Assembly: GCA_964519895.1 (NCBI GenBank)
Contig: CAZFLE010000019.1
Span: 1 to 64,000 of the forward strand
Direction: 5' to 3'
From: CAYFPX01 sp964519895
Lineage (GTDB): Bacteria; Myxococcota_A; UBA796; CAJQPC01
DNA length: 64,000 nucleotides
The position numbers and the translations under genes were made by a program. Positions 7,350-16,827 of the stretch are shown piece by piece (position 1 is the first letter of the stretch; each line of letters begins with the position of its first letter). The notes beneath the pieces are model-generated. The model did not search any database. It was not told the origin of the DNA and saw only the letters and a program-made list of their open reading frames with translations.

Positions 7350-9995
7350 TCACCCGGTGTTGCGCATCCCCGCCGCGATGCCATTGATGGTGACCACCAG
7401 CGCATCGGCGAGCCGCTCGTCGGGGCTGGCCCGGTGTCGCCGCAGCAGCTCGGCCTGGATCAGGTTCAGCGGGTCCACGTAGGGATTGCGCAGGTGCAGG
7501 GTGCGCTGGAGCACCTGGTTGCCCTGGAGCAGGTCCTGGTGGCCCGTGGCCTCGAGCACGGCCGCTTCTGTGCGGTCCAGCCGTGCCCTCAGATCTTCGC
7601 CCAGAGCGGCGACCTGGGGTGGCGCCAGCAGGGCGTCGTACCGCGCGGCGATGACGGGCTCGGCCTTGGCCAGGACCATGGCGACGAGATCCAGGAAGCT
7701 GCGCAGGTAGGGCCAACGCTGCACGGCGTCTGTCAGCACCGCCCGGTCCTCGCAGTCCAGGGCCTCGCGCAGGCCCGCGCCGACCCCCAGCCACGACGGC
7801 AGCAACAGCCGCGTCTGGGTCCAGGCGAAGACCCAGGGAATGGCCCGCAGGCTCTCGACCCCACCGCCCTTGCGGCGGCGGGCCGGGCGGGAGCCGATCT
7901 TCAGGCTTCCCAGCTCGACCTCGGGGGTGACGGAGCGGAAGTAGGTCACGAAGTCGGGGTGCTCCCGCACGACGCCGCGGTAGCCCTGGAGCGCAGCCGC
8001 AGCCATGCGGTCCATCAGGGCCCGCCACGCCGGCTCAGGGGCGGGCGGCGGCTTCAGGGTCGCCTCGGCGGTGGCGGTGGTGTAGAGCTCCAGGCTGCGC
8101 AGAGCGATGCCCGGCAGGCCGAAGCGGTTCTGGATGACCTCGCCCTGTTCCGTGACCCGCAGGCCGCCGCGCACCGACCCCGGAGGCAGCGACAAGATCG
8201 CGGCGTGGGCCGGTCCCCCACCCCGCCCGACGCTGCCACCCCGACCATGGAAGAGCTGCAGGCGCACGCCGTGGCGGTCGCAGACCCGGACCAGCGCTTC
8301 CTGGCCCTGGTAGAGCGCCCAGGTGCCCGCCAGCCGGCCGGCGTCCTTGGCGCTGTCGGAGTACCCGATCATGACCTCGAGGGTGTCGCCGATCAGCGGC
8401 CGGGCGATGTTCAACAGGCGGTCGACAGCGGCTTCGGCGCCCACCAGGTCGTCCAGGGTCTCGAACAGGGGCACGACTCGGATCGCCGGGTCCAGGCCCA
8501 CCGCCTGCTGGAGCAGGTGCACGGCCAGCACGTCCGACGGCGCCGTGGCCATGGAGATCACATAGGCGCCCAGGCTCTCCGGAGGCAGGGCTGCCAGCCC
8601 CCAGAAGGTGTCCAGCACGTCCTGGGCGTCTGGGTCCAGGTCCGGGCCGTGGCGCAAGGACAGCAGCGGGCGTGGTGACGCCAGCTCGCCGAGGATCCAG
8701 GCCTGACGACGCTCTTCGTCCCAGGCGGCGTAACTGCCCAGGCCCAGCCACTCGGTGATCGCGTCGAGCAGCGCCGTGTGGCGATCGGCCTCCTGGCGGA
8801 TGTCCAGCTTGGCCAGGCTCACGCCAAAGGTGTCCAGCCGGCGCTGCAGGTCGAGCAGCCGCCCGTCCGCGACGGCACCCAGCCCGGTGGCACGGAGCGA
8901 CGCCTCGATGCGGGCCAAGGGCTCCTGGAGCTGGGCGGTGGTCAGGATGACCGGGCCGGGATCGTCGATGTCGGTCTGATCCAGCTCGGACGCGGCCCAG
9001 CGGCGGGTGCGGTCCAGCTGCTCCCGTACGTCCCGCAGGAGCTCGCGGTAGGGCTCCTCGGCGCCCGGGACCCGGTCGGTGATGCCCTGGGTGGCGTCGG
9101 CCATGGACAGCTCGGCCCGCAGGGCGTCGACCTCGCGCCAGGTCAGATCGGCCGCGATCCAGCGATGCAGGAACACCACCTGCCGAGTGACCTCGGGGGT
9201 CACGTTGGGGTTGCCGTCCCGGTCGCCGCCCATCCAGGAGCCGAAGCGGATCGGCGCACTGCCGGCGGGCAGGCCCCGGCCGGTGTGGGTCTTCAGGGCG
9301 AAGTCCAGCTGGCGCAGGAAGCGCGGCACCGCGTCCCACAGGGTCTGCTCGAACACCATCAGGCCACCGCGGGCCTCTCGGACCGGGGTGGGCTTGTGGC
9401 GGTGGATCTCGTCGGTGCCCCAGATGATGGCCACCTGGCGGTGGAGCGAGCCATCGAGCCGGGCCCGCTCGGCCGGGGTCAGATCCGTGCGGTCACGGGC
9501 CGCGAGCAGCTCGGCGATGCGGTTGTGTCGCTGGAGCACCGTGCGACGAACCACCTCGGTGGGGTGGGCCGTGAGCACCAGCTCGACGTCCAGGGCGGCG
9601 ATGGTCTGGTGGAGCTTCTCCGGGGCCACACCCGCCGCCAGCAGGCGGGCAAAGGCCTCTTGCAGCGAGGCCCGCTGGGGCTTGGCGTCGGGGTCCCGCT
9701 GGTAGTCCCGGCGGCGGCGCGTGCGGTGGTGCTGCTCGGCGATGTTGGCCAGGGAGAGAAACTGGGCAAAGGCCCGGGCCACCGGGATGGCCTGGTCGAC
9801 CGGCAGGTCGGCGAGCAGGGTGGTCAGGGCGGCTGCAGCGTCGGCGGCTCCGGCCCGCGCAGACTTGGACAGGGCGCGCACCTGCTCCACCGTCTCGTAG
9901 GTGGCCTGGCCCTCCTGCTCTCTCAGGACCTGGCCGAGCAGGGCCCCCAAAGTGCGGACGTCGTCGCGGAGGGGGGCGTGGGGATCAGGGCGCAT
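7350..9995 (-). CDS. ppc: Phosphoenolpyruvate carboxylase
   Basis: The 881-residue length is normal for bacterial PEPC, which makes oxaloacetate from PEP and bicarbonate to refill the TCA cycle. The catalytic His motif TAHPTE is at residues 142-147. The glycine-rich loop FHGRGGSVGRGGGP is near 560 and the arginine region GSRPARR near 670. The protein ends in the invariant GIAAGMRNTG carboxy-terminus. The ATG at 9995 begins the expected N-terminal helix. It stands alone between surface-protein genes, only 18 bases from its neighbours on each side and on the same strand, so it may share their transcript. Confidence 0.98.
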   Translation of the reverse strand: MRPDPHAPLRDDVRTLGALLGQVLREQEGQATYETVEQVRALSKSARAGAADAAAALTTLLADLPVDQAIPVARAFAQFLSLANIAEQHHRTRRRRDYQRDPDAKPQRASLQEAFARLLAAGVAPEKLHQTIAALDVELVLTAHPTEVVRRTVLQRHNRIAELLAARDRTDLTPAERARLDGSLHRQVAIIWGTDEIHRHKPTPVREARGGLMVFEQTLWDAVPRFLRQLDFALKTHTGRGLPAGSAPIRFGSWMGGDRDGNPNVTPEVTRQVVFLHRWIAADLTWREVDALRAELSMADATQGITDRVPGAEEPYRELLRDVREQLDRTRRWAASELDQTDIDDPGPVILTTAQLQEPLARIEASLRATGLGAVADGRLLDLQRRLDTFGVSLAKLDIRQEADRHTALLDAITEWLGLGSYAAWDEERRQAWILGELASPRPLLSLRHGPDLDPDAQDVLDTFWGLAALPPESLGAYVISMATAPSDVLAVHLLQQAVGLDPAIRVVPLFETLDDLVGAEAAVDRLLNIARPLIGDTLEVMIGYSDSAKDAGRLAGTWALYQGQEALVRVCDRHGVRLQLFHGRGGSVGRGGGPAHAAILSLPPGSVRGGLRVTEQGEVIQNRFGLPGIALRSLELYTTATAEATLKPPPAPEPAWRALMDRMAAAALQGYRGVVREHPDFVTYFRSVTPEVELGSLKIGSRPARRRKGGGVESLRAIPWVFAWTQTRLLLPSWLGVGAGLREALDCEDRAVLTDAVQRWPYLRSFLDLVAMVLAKAEPVIAARYDALLAPPQVAALGEDLRARLDRTEAAVLEATGHQDLLQGNQVLQRTLHLRNPYVDPLNLIQAELLRRHRASPDERLADALVVTINGIAAGMRNTG

Positions 9996-10012
9996 GGAAC
10001 GGGGGTATCCGA

Positions 10013-12148
10013 CTACAGCTCCGCCTGGACCCCCACCAGCGGGATCACCGACGGCCCGCTCACATAGGTGAGCTGGCGGTAGTCATAGGAATAGATCGGG
10101 TACAGCACCGCATTCGCCGGCGGCACCAGCCACAGATCCACGTACCCACTCAGCACGAAGCGCCGCAGCGGGAGCTCCTTGGCGACCCGCAGGTCCAGCT
10201 TCTGGTAGGGCGGCATCCGCACGCTGTTCGGCTCGCCGAAGACCGGCGCGTAGGTGTCGCTGTCGCCGTCGTAGAGCCCGTCCTCGATCGGGGTGTAGGG
10301 CAGGCCCACGCTGTAGCGATACCGCGCACCAAAGGTCCAGCCGGTCTCGGTGGAGTAGGACCCGACCGCCCCAAAGGCGAAGGGTTGGTCGTACTCGAAG
10401 GGCGCACCCTCGCGGACCGAGCGACCGAGCGTGAAGCTCATGCCGGCGAAGAACCGGTCTCTCAGCCGGTAGCGGCTGGTGAGTTCCAGCCCCGCAGCCC
10501 AGCCGTCCTCGGCGCGAGGGGCAACGCCTGGGAGCTCGACGACCGTGTCGTAGAGGCGTTTGCCCCACAGGTCCGCGCCGACCTCGATGCGGCCCACCAA
10601 CGCCAGGTCCACCCCGACCGAGGCCTGGTCGCTGTGGATCCAACCCAGGGACGGATCCCCGCTGGTCGGCGACAGGGCATCCAGGGAGGGGGACTGGGAG
10701 TACCGGCCGGCCGCTGCGCGCACCTGCACGACGTCCAGCGGCTTGTACCGCACCGTCACCCGGGGATCCGCAGCGAAGCCACCCAGGGACGTGTCCCACT
10801 GGACCCGCAGTCCAGGCTGGACCCGCAGGTCACCCCAGACCAGGCGCGGCTCCACGTAGGCCCCGCCGCGCACCCGCCGCAGGGTCTCGTCCACCGGCAA
10901 GCCCCGGGTCAACAGCGGCGCCTCCAGCCCCAGCTCCGCCCAGGGCTGGCTGACCGCCGCCTCGCGAGCGACCTCCGTGAGCTTGGCCTCGAAGCCCACC
11001 GCCACGTCCAGCTCGTCGGCCAGGGAGACCAGGGCGTCCTCGCGCCACCAGGCATAGCGCTCCCTGCGACGCTGGTGGTCGTCGGCGACCTGGCCGTCCC
11101 AGCGGTCGTGCACCAGGGACAGGCTGCTCTCCAGCATCACCCAGCCGAGGTCGTCGGTGGCCCGCAGGCTCACGGCGTGGAAGGCCCGGTCAAAGGTGAA
11201 TTCGGGGTCCGCCTCGAGCTCCAGCGGGTCCAGTTCGTCGACCACCCGGGCCAGCCGCGCGTAGCGGTCGCCGGCGCCGAACAGGGTGACGCTGACCCGG
11301 TGGCCCGGCCGCAGCTCGTGGTCGTAGCGGCCCATGTAGTCCCAGAAGACCGGCCACACGGTGTACTGGTCCGAGCCCCGGCCGAGCCAGTCCGCGTAGG
11401 ACCGCCGTGCACTCCCCGCCGCGGCGCCGTGGGCCCCGACGGGGCTCGCCACCCAGCCGCCCCCGTTGACCAGGGACCCGTTCACCCCGCCGTGCACCCG
11501 CTCGGCCTCGGGCGGGCGACTCACCGCCTCGACGATGCCCCCCACCGCGTTGCCATAGGACGCGCCAAAGGTGCTCGGGTAGACCTCCAGCCGCTCCAGC
11601 AGCCGGGTGTGGAACACGCTGGCGTACTCCTGGAAGTGGAACAGGTAGGGGATCTCCACCCCGTCCAGGAAGAAGCGGGAGTCCCCGGGCGCCGCACCCC
11701 GCAAGGAGAGTGCACCGGCTGTCGGGCTGAACTCCCGGGTGTGGGCCACGCCGGGAAGGCTCTGGACCAAGCGAAATGGGTCTCCGTGGGTGCCCGGCGT
11801 GTCCTCGACCCGCTCTCGATCCAGGATCTGGAAGCTGCCGTGAGGCGAGTCGACCCGGGCTTCGACCACGACCTCGAGCGGCGCGGGCTCGGCGTCCAGG
11901 TAGACGACCAGGGGCTGTGCCAAGGGCACGTCGACCCTCAGCCGCTGTGGCACGTAGCCGTCGGCCATGAACCGGAGCTCCCAGGTGCCCTCGGGCAGCT
12001 CCAGCGAGAATGCACCCCGGCGATCGGTCGGGGTCAGGCCGTCCTGCCAGCCCACGAAGCCCACCAGCGGATCCCGGCTGCCCAGCGCACGGAGCTGTCC
12101 GGTGACCGGCGCGGCGTGGGCGGCGGCGAGCAGCAGGACCGAGATCAC
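10013..12148 (-). CDS. TonB-dependent outer-membrane receptor
   Basis: This 711-residue protein starts with a signal peptide (VISVLLLAAAHA) and a carboxypeptidase-regulatory-like beta-sandwich (residues ~15-90). A TonB-box-like EVVVEA precedes the plug domain, which contains LVQSLPGVAHTREFSPTAG, LRGAAPGDSRFFLDGVEIPY and YGNAVGGIVE. A 22-strand-type barrel with alternating aromatic strands follows. I chose the GTG at 12148: it overlaps the TGA of the lipoprotein gene by four bases, and the signal peptide begins there. Upstream in-frame sequence is only a shadow of that gene. TonB receptors import metal chelates, vitamins or glycans. The coupled lipoprotein may be a ligand-binding partner. The substrate is unknown. 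Confidence 0.9.
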   Translation of the reverse strand: MISVLLLAAAHAAPVTGQLRALGSRDPLVGFVGWQDGLTPTDRRGAFSLELPEGTWELRFMADGYVPQRLRVDVPLAQPLVVYLDAEPAPLEVVVEARVDSPHGSFQILDRERVEDTPGTHGDPFRLVQSLPGVAHTREFSPTAGALSLRGAAPGDSRFFLDGVEIPYLFHFQEYASVFHTRLLERLEVYPSTFGASYGNAVGGIVEAVSRPPEAERVHGGVNGSLVNGGGWVASPVGAHGAAAGSARRSYADWLGRGSDQYTVWPVFWDYMGRYDHELRPGHRVSVTLFGAGDRYARLARVVDELDPLELEADPEFTFDRAFHAVSLRATDDLGWVMLESSLSLVHDRWDGQVADDHQRRRERYAWWREDALVSLADELDVAVGFEAKLTEVAREAAVSQPWAELGLEAPLLTRGLPVDETLRRVRGGAYVEPRLVWGDLRVQPGLRVQWDTSLGGFAADPRVTVRYKPLDVVQVRAAAGRYSQSPSLDALSPTSGDPSLGWIHSDQASVGVDLALVGRIEVGADLWGKRLYDTVVELPGVAPRAEDGWAAGLELTSRYRLRDRFFAGMSFTLGRSVREGAPFEYDQPFAFGAVGSYSTETGWTFGARYRYSVGLPYTPIEDGLYDGDSDTYAPVFGEPNSVRMPPYQKLDLRVAKELPLRRFVLSGYVDLWLVPPANAVLYPIYSYDYRQLTYVSGPSVIPLVGVQAEL

Positions 12149-13095
12149 CAGACCTCCACCACGACCCGGGCGCCCAGGACGTCGCCCAGCGCGCAGCGTC
12201 CTTCGGCCACCCAGGCCAGCCGGAAGGGCAGGTCTGCGGGGGCACAGGCCGGCGCCTGCTGCTCCGCCAAATCGCTGACCGGGACGGACTCGGTGAAGGA
12301 CACCCCGGCCAGACCCTCTCCCGGGGCCAGCGTGACGGCCAGCCACCCAGCAGGCGCGTCCCCGTCGCTGGCGATCAGCCGGCCCTCGTGGCGGGCCCAG
12401 GTCCCCTCTGCGCCCACCACGGCGTCCGCCCAGAGCCAGCGGTTGCTGCCCGCGTCGTCCAACGCCACCGCCAGCACATGGAGCGGGCCGTCGCCCAGGT
12501 CGTCCCGGTCGGCCAGCTCGCCCTCCTCCCAGGCCAGCTCCGCCCGCACCAGGTCCGCGCGGTCGTCGTCGAGCTCCAGCAGGGCGCCGACCCCACCGCC
12601 GAGCATCCAGCGCAGGCGCTCAGCGCTCTCCCGGCCCGTGAGCGCGAGCCGTGCGTCCGACCCCGACGGCACGGCGGCGTCGACCGGATCGCCGGACACC
12701 GCTCGCCGGTCCTCCAGCCCCAAAGCGTCCCCCAGGCTGACCGCCTCTCGGGACACCCCCAGGGCCCCCGACGTCTCTTCGGCCACCGTCAACCGGGCCT
12801 GGCGCACGTCTCCGTCGGGGGCCGTCGCCGCGAGCCCGAGCTCGCCATAGCCGACCACGGGGACCTGCCAGCCCGAGCCCAGGCTCACCCCATTCAGGGT
12901 CCAGTCCAGGGTGGGGGCCTGGGTGTGGAAGAGCCCCTCCCCGCTCCAGACAGCCGCGGTCGCCATGCCATCCTGGACCCCCAGCGCGGCGATGCGGAAG
13001 GACAGGAGATCCTGGCGCGTCTCGTCGAAGGGCTCGGCGCAGCCCCCAAGGGCCAGGACCATGCCTCCGAGGACCTGTCGGGCACGTCCTGGCAC
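12145..13095 (-). CDS. Lipoprotein of unknown function coupled to TonB receptor
   Basis: The 316 residues begin with a signal peptide ending in the lipobox LALGGC (cleavage before Cys ~19). No domain is recognised in the rest: a mixed acidic sequence with a few scattered Cys residues (CAPADL, RCALGD) near the C-terminus. Its stop codon overlaps the GTG start of the TonB receptor, so the two are made together. The arrangement resembles surface-lipoprotein/TonB-receptor pairs in which the lipoprotein captures ligand. The analogy is functional inference only, with no sequence similarity to SusD seen. Confidence 0.75.
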   Translation of the reverse strand: MPGRARQVLGGMVLALGGCAEPFDETRQDLLSFRIAALGVQDGMATAAVWSGEGLFHTQAPTLDWTLNGVSLGSGWQVPVVGYGELGLAATAPDGDVRQARLTVAEETSGALGVSREAVSLGDALGLEDRRAVSGDPVDAAVPSGSDARLALTGRESAERLRWMLGGGVGALLELDDDRADLVRAELAWEEGELADRDDLGDGPLHVLAVALDDAGSNRWLWADAVVGAEGTWARHEGRLIASDGDAPAGWLAVTLAPGEGLAGVSFTESVPVSDLAEQQAPACAPADLPFRLAWVAEGRCALGDVLGARVVVEVW

Positions 13096-13119
13096 GGCCG
13101 CGACGATACCCCAGCCGGG

Positions 13120-13986
13120 TCAGAGGCCCCGGATGTCCAGCACGCTGTTCCGGGGCCCACGCCGAGGCGGGGCGCGGCCGCCGCCGCCCTTGACCAGCCG
13201 CGCGACGAGCCCCCGCTGGCCCTCGTAGGGGGCGAGCAAGGCCATCATGCGCCCGTCGTCGGCGCGCTCTTCGCCCGCCAGGTTGTAGGCGACCCAATTC
13301 GGCAGGTGGTAGTCCGCCAGCGGCACGGCATCGGGGTCGCCCAGGGGCCCGCCCATGACCACGCCGCTGGTCCAGGGACCGATGCCCGGGAGCTTCTCCA
13401 GGTGGGCCCGACCCGCCACCGCTTCCATGCCCGCGGCACGCTCCAGGGCCGAGGCCCGGTCCCCGATGCGCCGGAGCAGGTCGGCCCGTCGGCGCTCCAC
13501 GTTCAGTGGGTGGAACTCGTGGTAGGCCCGGTTCGCCAGGGCCCGAGGAAGGGGCAGGAGACACAGGTCGTCCCGGGGCCCCGGGGCGGGCTCGCCCCAG
13601 CGCCAGGCGATGGCACTCAAGGCCCGCTTGCCGTTGGGCCCGGTCACCTTCTGGGCCAGGGCGGCCGCGACCAGCTGGGGGTAGACCTGGCCCGTTCGGC
13701 CCTGGCGAATGCCGCGGTGGCGGGCGACGGCGTCGGCCACAAAGGCGTGCTGCGGGCGGATGGCAGCGACGCCCGGGGTGTGGAGTCCCACCAGCTCGGG
13801 CACCTGATCGAGCAGGGCCTCGGCGCCCGGGCCCCACGCCCGTGCCCGCAGCCGGGAAGCCTCCCGCCACAGCTGGACCGTGGCCGGGCCAGTCGCGGTC
13901 CGGGCCGCGTACCAGGACCCGTCGGCGTCATGGCGCAGCCACGTGCTGCCGCCCCACATGGCCGCCAGGCTCAGGGTCCTGCGCAC
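13120..13986 (-). CDS. DNA-3-methyladenine glycosylase-like protein (HhH-GPD superfamily)
   Basis: At 288 residues it matches AlkA-type glycosylases. The helix-hairpin-helix reads LEKLPGIGPWTSGVV and is followed by the GPD segment ending in DAVPLADYHLPN, where the Asp is the expected catalytic residue. An earlier AALAQKVTG segment matches the family's QQ(V/I)S-type helix. These enzymes remove alkylated or deaminated bases in base-excision repair. The start is uncertain: the GTG at 13986 gives MRRTLSLA, but family-like sequence (R-D-F-A-I-D-G-P-L-D) continues upstream in frame without an ATG/GTG. A non-standard start near 14020, overlapping the end of the hydrolase gene, is therefore possible. 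Confidence 0.85.
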   Translation of the reverse strand: MRRTLSLAAMWGGSTWLRHDADGSWYAARTATGPATVQLWREASRLRARAWGPGAEALLDQVPELVGLHTPGVAAIRPQHAFVADAVARHRGIRQGRTGQVYPQLVAAALAQKVTGPNGKRALSAIAWRWGEPAPGPRDDLCLLPLPRALANRAYHEFHPLNVERRRADLLRRIGDRASALERAAGMEAVAGRAHLEKLPGIGPWTSGVVMGGPLGDPDAVPLADYHLPNWVAYNLAGEERADDGRMMALLAPYEGQRGLVARLVKGGGGRAPPRRGPRNSVLDIRGL

Positions 13987-14018
13987 GTCCAGGGGCCCGT
14001 CGATGGCAAAGTCTCGCT

Positions 14019-15461
14019 CTATGGGTCCACCCGGGCCGCGATGCCCTCTCCCGACGCGATCCAGGCGACCTGGCCGTCGTGGTCGGTCTCAAAGGAGAAG
14101 CGGCTGTAGTAGGTCCGGCCATCGGAGCCTTCGTAGGGGGCCTGGAAGGTGTTGGCGCTGTACGGCAGCAGCGCCTCCGGCTCGGTGTCCGGGCGCCGGG
14201 CCAGCCACAGGCTGTCCTGGTCCAGGGTGACCTCGAGCTCACCCAGGTCGAAGTCCGAGAGGTAGCGGCCCACGAAGCGGTCCCAGTCGGCGACCGGTCG
14301 CACCGACGAAGTCTTGGGCTCGGCCGGCAGGCCCAGCAAGCCGTCCATGGCCGCCATGGCGATGCGCTGGGTCGGCTTGGACCAGGGCTCGGGCGGATCG
14401 GTGACCGCGTGGTCGCTGTTGACCAGGACCACCACCCCAGCCCTGGCATCGGGCAGCACCACCAGCATGGCCTGGAAGCCCTTCAGCGAGCCGGTGTGCA
14501 GCCAGATCCGGTGGCCCCGGTAGGTCGTGGGGAGCAACCCCCAGCCATAGGAGGCGCTGGACGAGAAGTCCCAGCCGGTGGTCGTGAGCTGCTCGAAGGC
14601 AACGGCTCCGAGCCACGGCTCTCCCCCGTCCAACAGCACCTGGACCACCTGGGCCAGGTCGTGCACGCTGGACATCAGGCCACCGCTGGGGTTGGCCGCC
14701 CCGCAGTCGCGCTCGGTGAAGTCTCGGTAGATGTGCACGTCGCCCGTGCCCGGCACCATGGAGTGGCCGGTCGCACAGGCCCCTGCGACCGCCACGTCGA
14801 CGTCATAGGTCATCGTGTCGAGTCCGGCGGGCGCAAAGACACGCTCCCGAGCCAGGGCCGCAAAGGGCACGTGGGCCGCTCGCTCCACGGCGTGTCCCGC
14901 CAGGGCGAAGCCGGGGCTCGCGTACTGAAAGAAGGTGTCCGGCGCCACCCACAGGTCCCAGTCGGGCGCCCGGTCGGCCAGCACCGTGCCCAGGGCGTCC
15001 GGGGCCGTGCTGCAGGCGTTCGGCAGCCCCGTGGACTGCAGCCCCGAGCTGTGGGACAGCACGCCCTCCAGGGTGAGCTGGGCAAGGGCCTGGGGAGACG
15101 CCAGGGACAGATCCGGCAGCAGCGCGTCCAGGGTGTCGTCCGGCGCCAGCCGGCCCTCTTCGACCAGCTGCAGGGCCAGCACCCCGGTCACCAGCTTGGA
15201 CAGGCTGCCCACCCGGAACACGGTGTCGGGGGTGACCGGTGCGTCGGCGCCGACTTGTTGCACCCCCAGGCCGACCGTCTTGGGCGCCCACCCGTCCCGG
15301 ACCAGCCCCAGGGCCACCCCGGGCACATGCCAGGCCTCTCGCTGGTCGTCGGTCCAGCGCACGAGCTCCTCCCACACCGGGTCGGACCGGGGTGCTTCCG
15401 TGCGGCAGGCCGCCAGCATCGGGATCAGGACCGCCAGAGGGGTCCAGTGCCAGGACTTCAC
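14019..15461 (-). CDS. Serine hydrolase lipoprotein, class C beta-lactamase/PBP-like
   Basis: The protein has about 480 residues and a lipobox signal (VLIPMLAAC). The active-site motifs are S-L-S-K (SxxK nucleophile and base, in FRVGSLSKLV), Y-A-S (the YxN position, in FFQYASPGFALAG) and H-T-G (KTG equivalent, in WLHTGSLKG). This is the beta-lactamase/D-Ala-D-Ala-carboxypeptidase/esterase family (Pfam Beta-lactamase), followed by a C-terminal lipocalin-like tail. I chose the GTG at 15461 because the signal peptide begins there. An ATG at 15506 would add 15 Pro/Gly-rich residues. The substrate may be peptidoglycan peptide or an ester. It is the last gene before the flagellar block and separated from fliI by 62 bases, so the flagellar transcript may continue into it. 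Confidence 0.88.
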   Translation of the reverse strand: MKSWHWTPLAVLIPMLAACRTEAPRSDPVWEELVRWTDDQREAWHVPGVALGLVRDGWAPKTVGLGVQQVGADAPVTPDTVFRVGSLSKLVTGVLALQLVEEGRLAPDDTLDALLPDLSLASPQALAQLTLEGVLSHSSGLQSTGLPNACSTAPDALGTVLADRAPDWDLWVAPDTFFQYASPGFALAGHAVERAAHVPFAALARERVFAPAGLDTMTYDVDVAVAGACATGHSMVPGTGDVHIYRDFTERDCGAANPSGGLMSSVHDLAQVVQVLLDGGEPWLGAVAFEQLTTTGWDFSSSASYGWGLLPTTYRGHRIWLHTGSLKGFQAMLVVLPDARAGVVVLVNSDHAVTDPPEPWSKPTQRIAMAAMDGLLGLPAEPKTSSVRPVADWDRFVGRYLSDFDLGELEVTLDQDSLWLARRPDTEPEALLPYSANTFQAPYEGSDGRTYYSRFSFETDHDGQVAWIASGEGIAARVDP

Positions 15462-15523
15462 GGCCCCAGGATTCCAGAGGGGGCCGCCGGGTTCAAGGGG
15501 GTTCACCCGACCTCACCGCGGCG

Positions 15524-16825
15524 CTACATCGCCACGATCCGACGCATGGCTTCGACGGTCTCGACCAGGGGCGTGGGGGCACCCACCTTCTGCCGCAGCA
15601 GGATGTCCAGAGCCTTGCGCTTGTTGAGGGCTTCGTCGACTTCGGGGGACGTGCCCCGCCGGTAGGCACCCAGCCGCACCAGCTCCTCGTTCTCCTCCCA
15701 CACCGCCAGCAGCGAGCGAATCCGAGCCGCGCTCGCCTGGTGGCCTTGGGGGGTCACGTGGACCATGACCCGCGACACGGACTGCAGCACGTCGACCGCG
15801 GGGTAGTGCCCGTGGGTCGCCAGCTTGCGGCTCAGCACCACGTGCCCGTCGACCACCCCCCGCACGGCGTCGCCGATGGGGTCGTTGAGGTCGTCCGCTT
15901 CGACCAGCACCGTGTAGATGCCTGTGATGCTGCCGTGACCCGCGCCGGGCCCAGCCCGCTCCAGGATGCGGGGCAGGAGCGAGAAGACAGACGGGGTGTA
16001 GCCCTTGGAGGTGGGGGGCTCGCCGGCCGCGAGGCCGATCTGGCGCTGGGCCATGGCCACACGGGTCAGCGAGTCCATCATCAACATGACGTCCAGGCCG
16101 AGATCCCGGAAGTACTCGGCCACGGCATTGGCCGTCATGGCCCCCTTGACCTGGAGCACGGGGGAACGGTCCGAGGTCACGCAGATCACCACCGAGCGCG
16201 CCAGGCCCTCGGGGCCCAGGTCCCGCTCCAGGAACTCCCGCACCTCCCGCCCTCGCTCGCCCAGCAGCGCGATGACGTTCACGTCGGCCTTGGACTGGCG
16301 GGCGATCATGCCCATCAGCGTGGACTTGCCGACCCCCGAGCCGGCCATGAGCCCGATGCGTTGTCCCTTGCCCAAGGTGAGCAGCCCGTCGAGCACCCGC
16401 ACGCCGGTCTCCATCGGGGCCTCGATCACGGTGCGCAGCAGCGGGTCGGGCGGGTCCCCGTCGATGGTCCTGCGCTGGCGACCGCGCAGGGAAGGACCCG
16501 TGTCCATCGGCCGCCCCAGTCCATCGAGCACGCGACCGATCAGGTCCTGGCCCACCTGGATCCGAATGGCGCCCGCCTCGGGCTGCACGGTCGAGCCGAA
16601 CTTCACGCCCTCGATGTTGCCCAGCGGCATCATCAGGACCCGGCTGCCGCGGAAGCCCACCACCTCGCAGAGGGCACCGTCGTCGACCCGGCACAGTCCG
16701 CCCACCGCCGCGCCGGGCACCTCGGCTTCGACCAGGGTGCCGACCACCTGGACCACGCGGCCGCGGATGGACTCCAGGCACACGGCCATCAGCTCGTCGC
16801 GCAGCTGGTTGAGGGGCAGGCTCAT
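15524..16825 (-). CDS. fliI: Flagellum-specific ATPase FliI
   Basis: FliI is the hexameric ATPase that energises and unfolds substrates at the flagellar type III export gate. The 433 residues include the Walker A AGSGVGKST at ~161-169 and Walker B DVMLMMDSLTR near 240. The F1-beta-like catalytic GERGREVREF region and the DxSRSP-type SDRSPVLQVKGA loop are present. The ATG at 16825 (MSLPLNQLRD) is chosen: the in-frame extension to 16870 merely translates the upstream repeat element. The Shine-Dalgarno-like AGGGG nine bases upstream belongs to that element. It follows fliH after a 162-base gap filled entirely by the repeat, unlike the tight spacing usual for these genes. Confidence 0.97.
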   Translation of the reverse strand: MSLPLNQLRDELMAVCLESIRGRVVQVVGTLVEAEVPGAAVGGLCRVDDGALCEVVGFRGSRVLMMPLGNIEGVKFGSTVQPEAGAIRIQVGQDLIGRVLDGLGRPMDTGPSLRGRQRRTIDGDPPDPLLRTVIEAPMETGVRVLDGLLTLGKGQRIGLMAGSGVGKSTLMGMIARQSKADVNVIALLGERGREVREFLERDLGPEGLARSVVICVTSDRSPVLQVKGAMTANAVAEYFRDLGLDVMLMMDSLTRVAMAQRQIGLAAGEPPTSKGYTPSVFSLLPRILERAGPGAGHGSITGIYTVLVEADDLNDPIGDAVRGVVDGHVVLSRKLATHGHYPAVDVLQSVSRVMVHVTPQGHQASAARIRSLLAVWEENEELVRLGAYRRGTSPEVDEALNKRKALDILLRQKVGAPTPLVETVEAMRRIVAM

Positions 16826-16827
16826 CG

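Noticed and set aside
10385..12850. Long plus-strand frame opposite the TonB receptor
   Set aside because: Low-complexity Arg/Gly/His/Gln composition without domain motifs. It is the antisense shadow of a well-supported receptor and lipoprotein.
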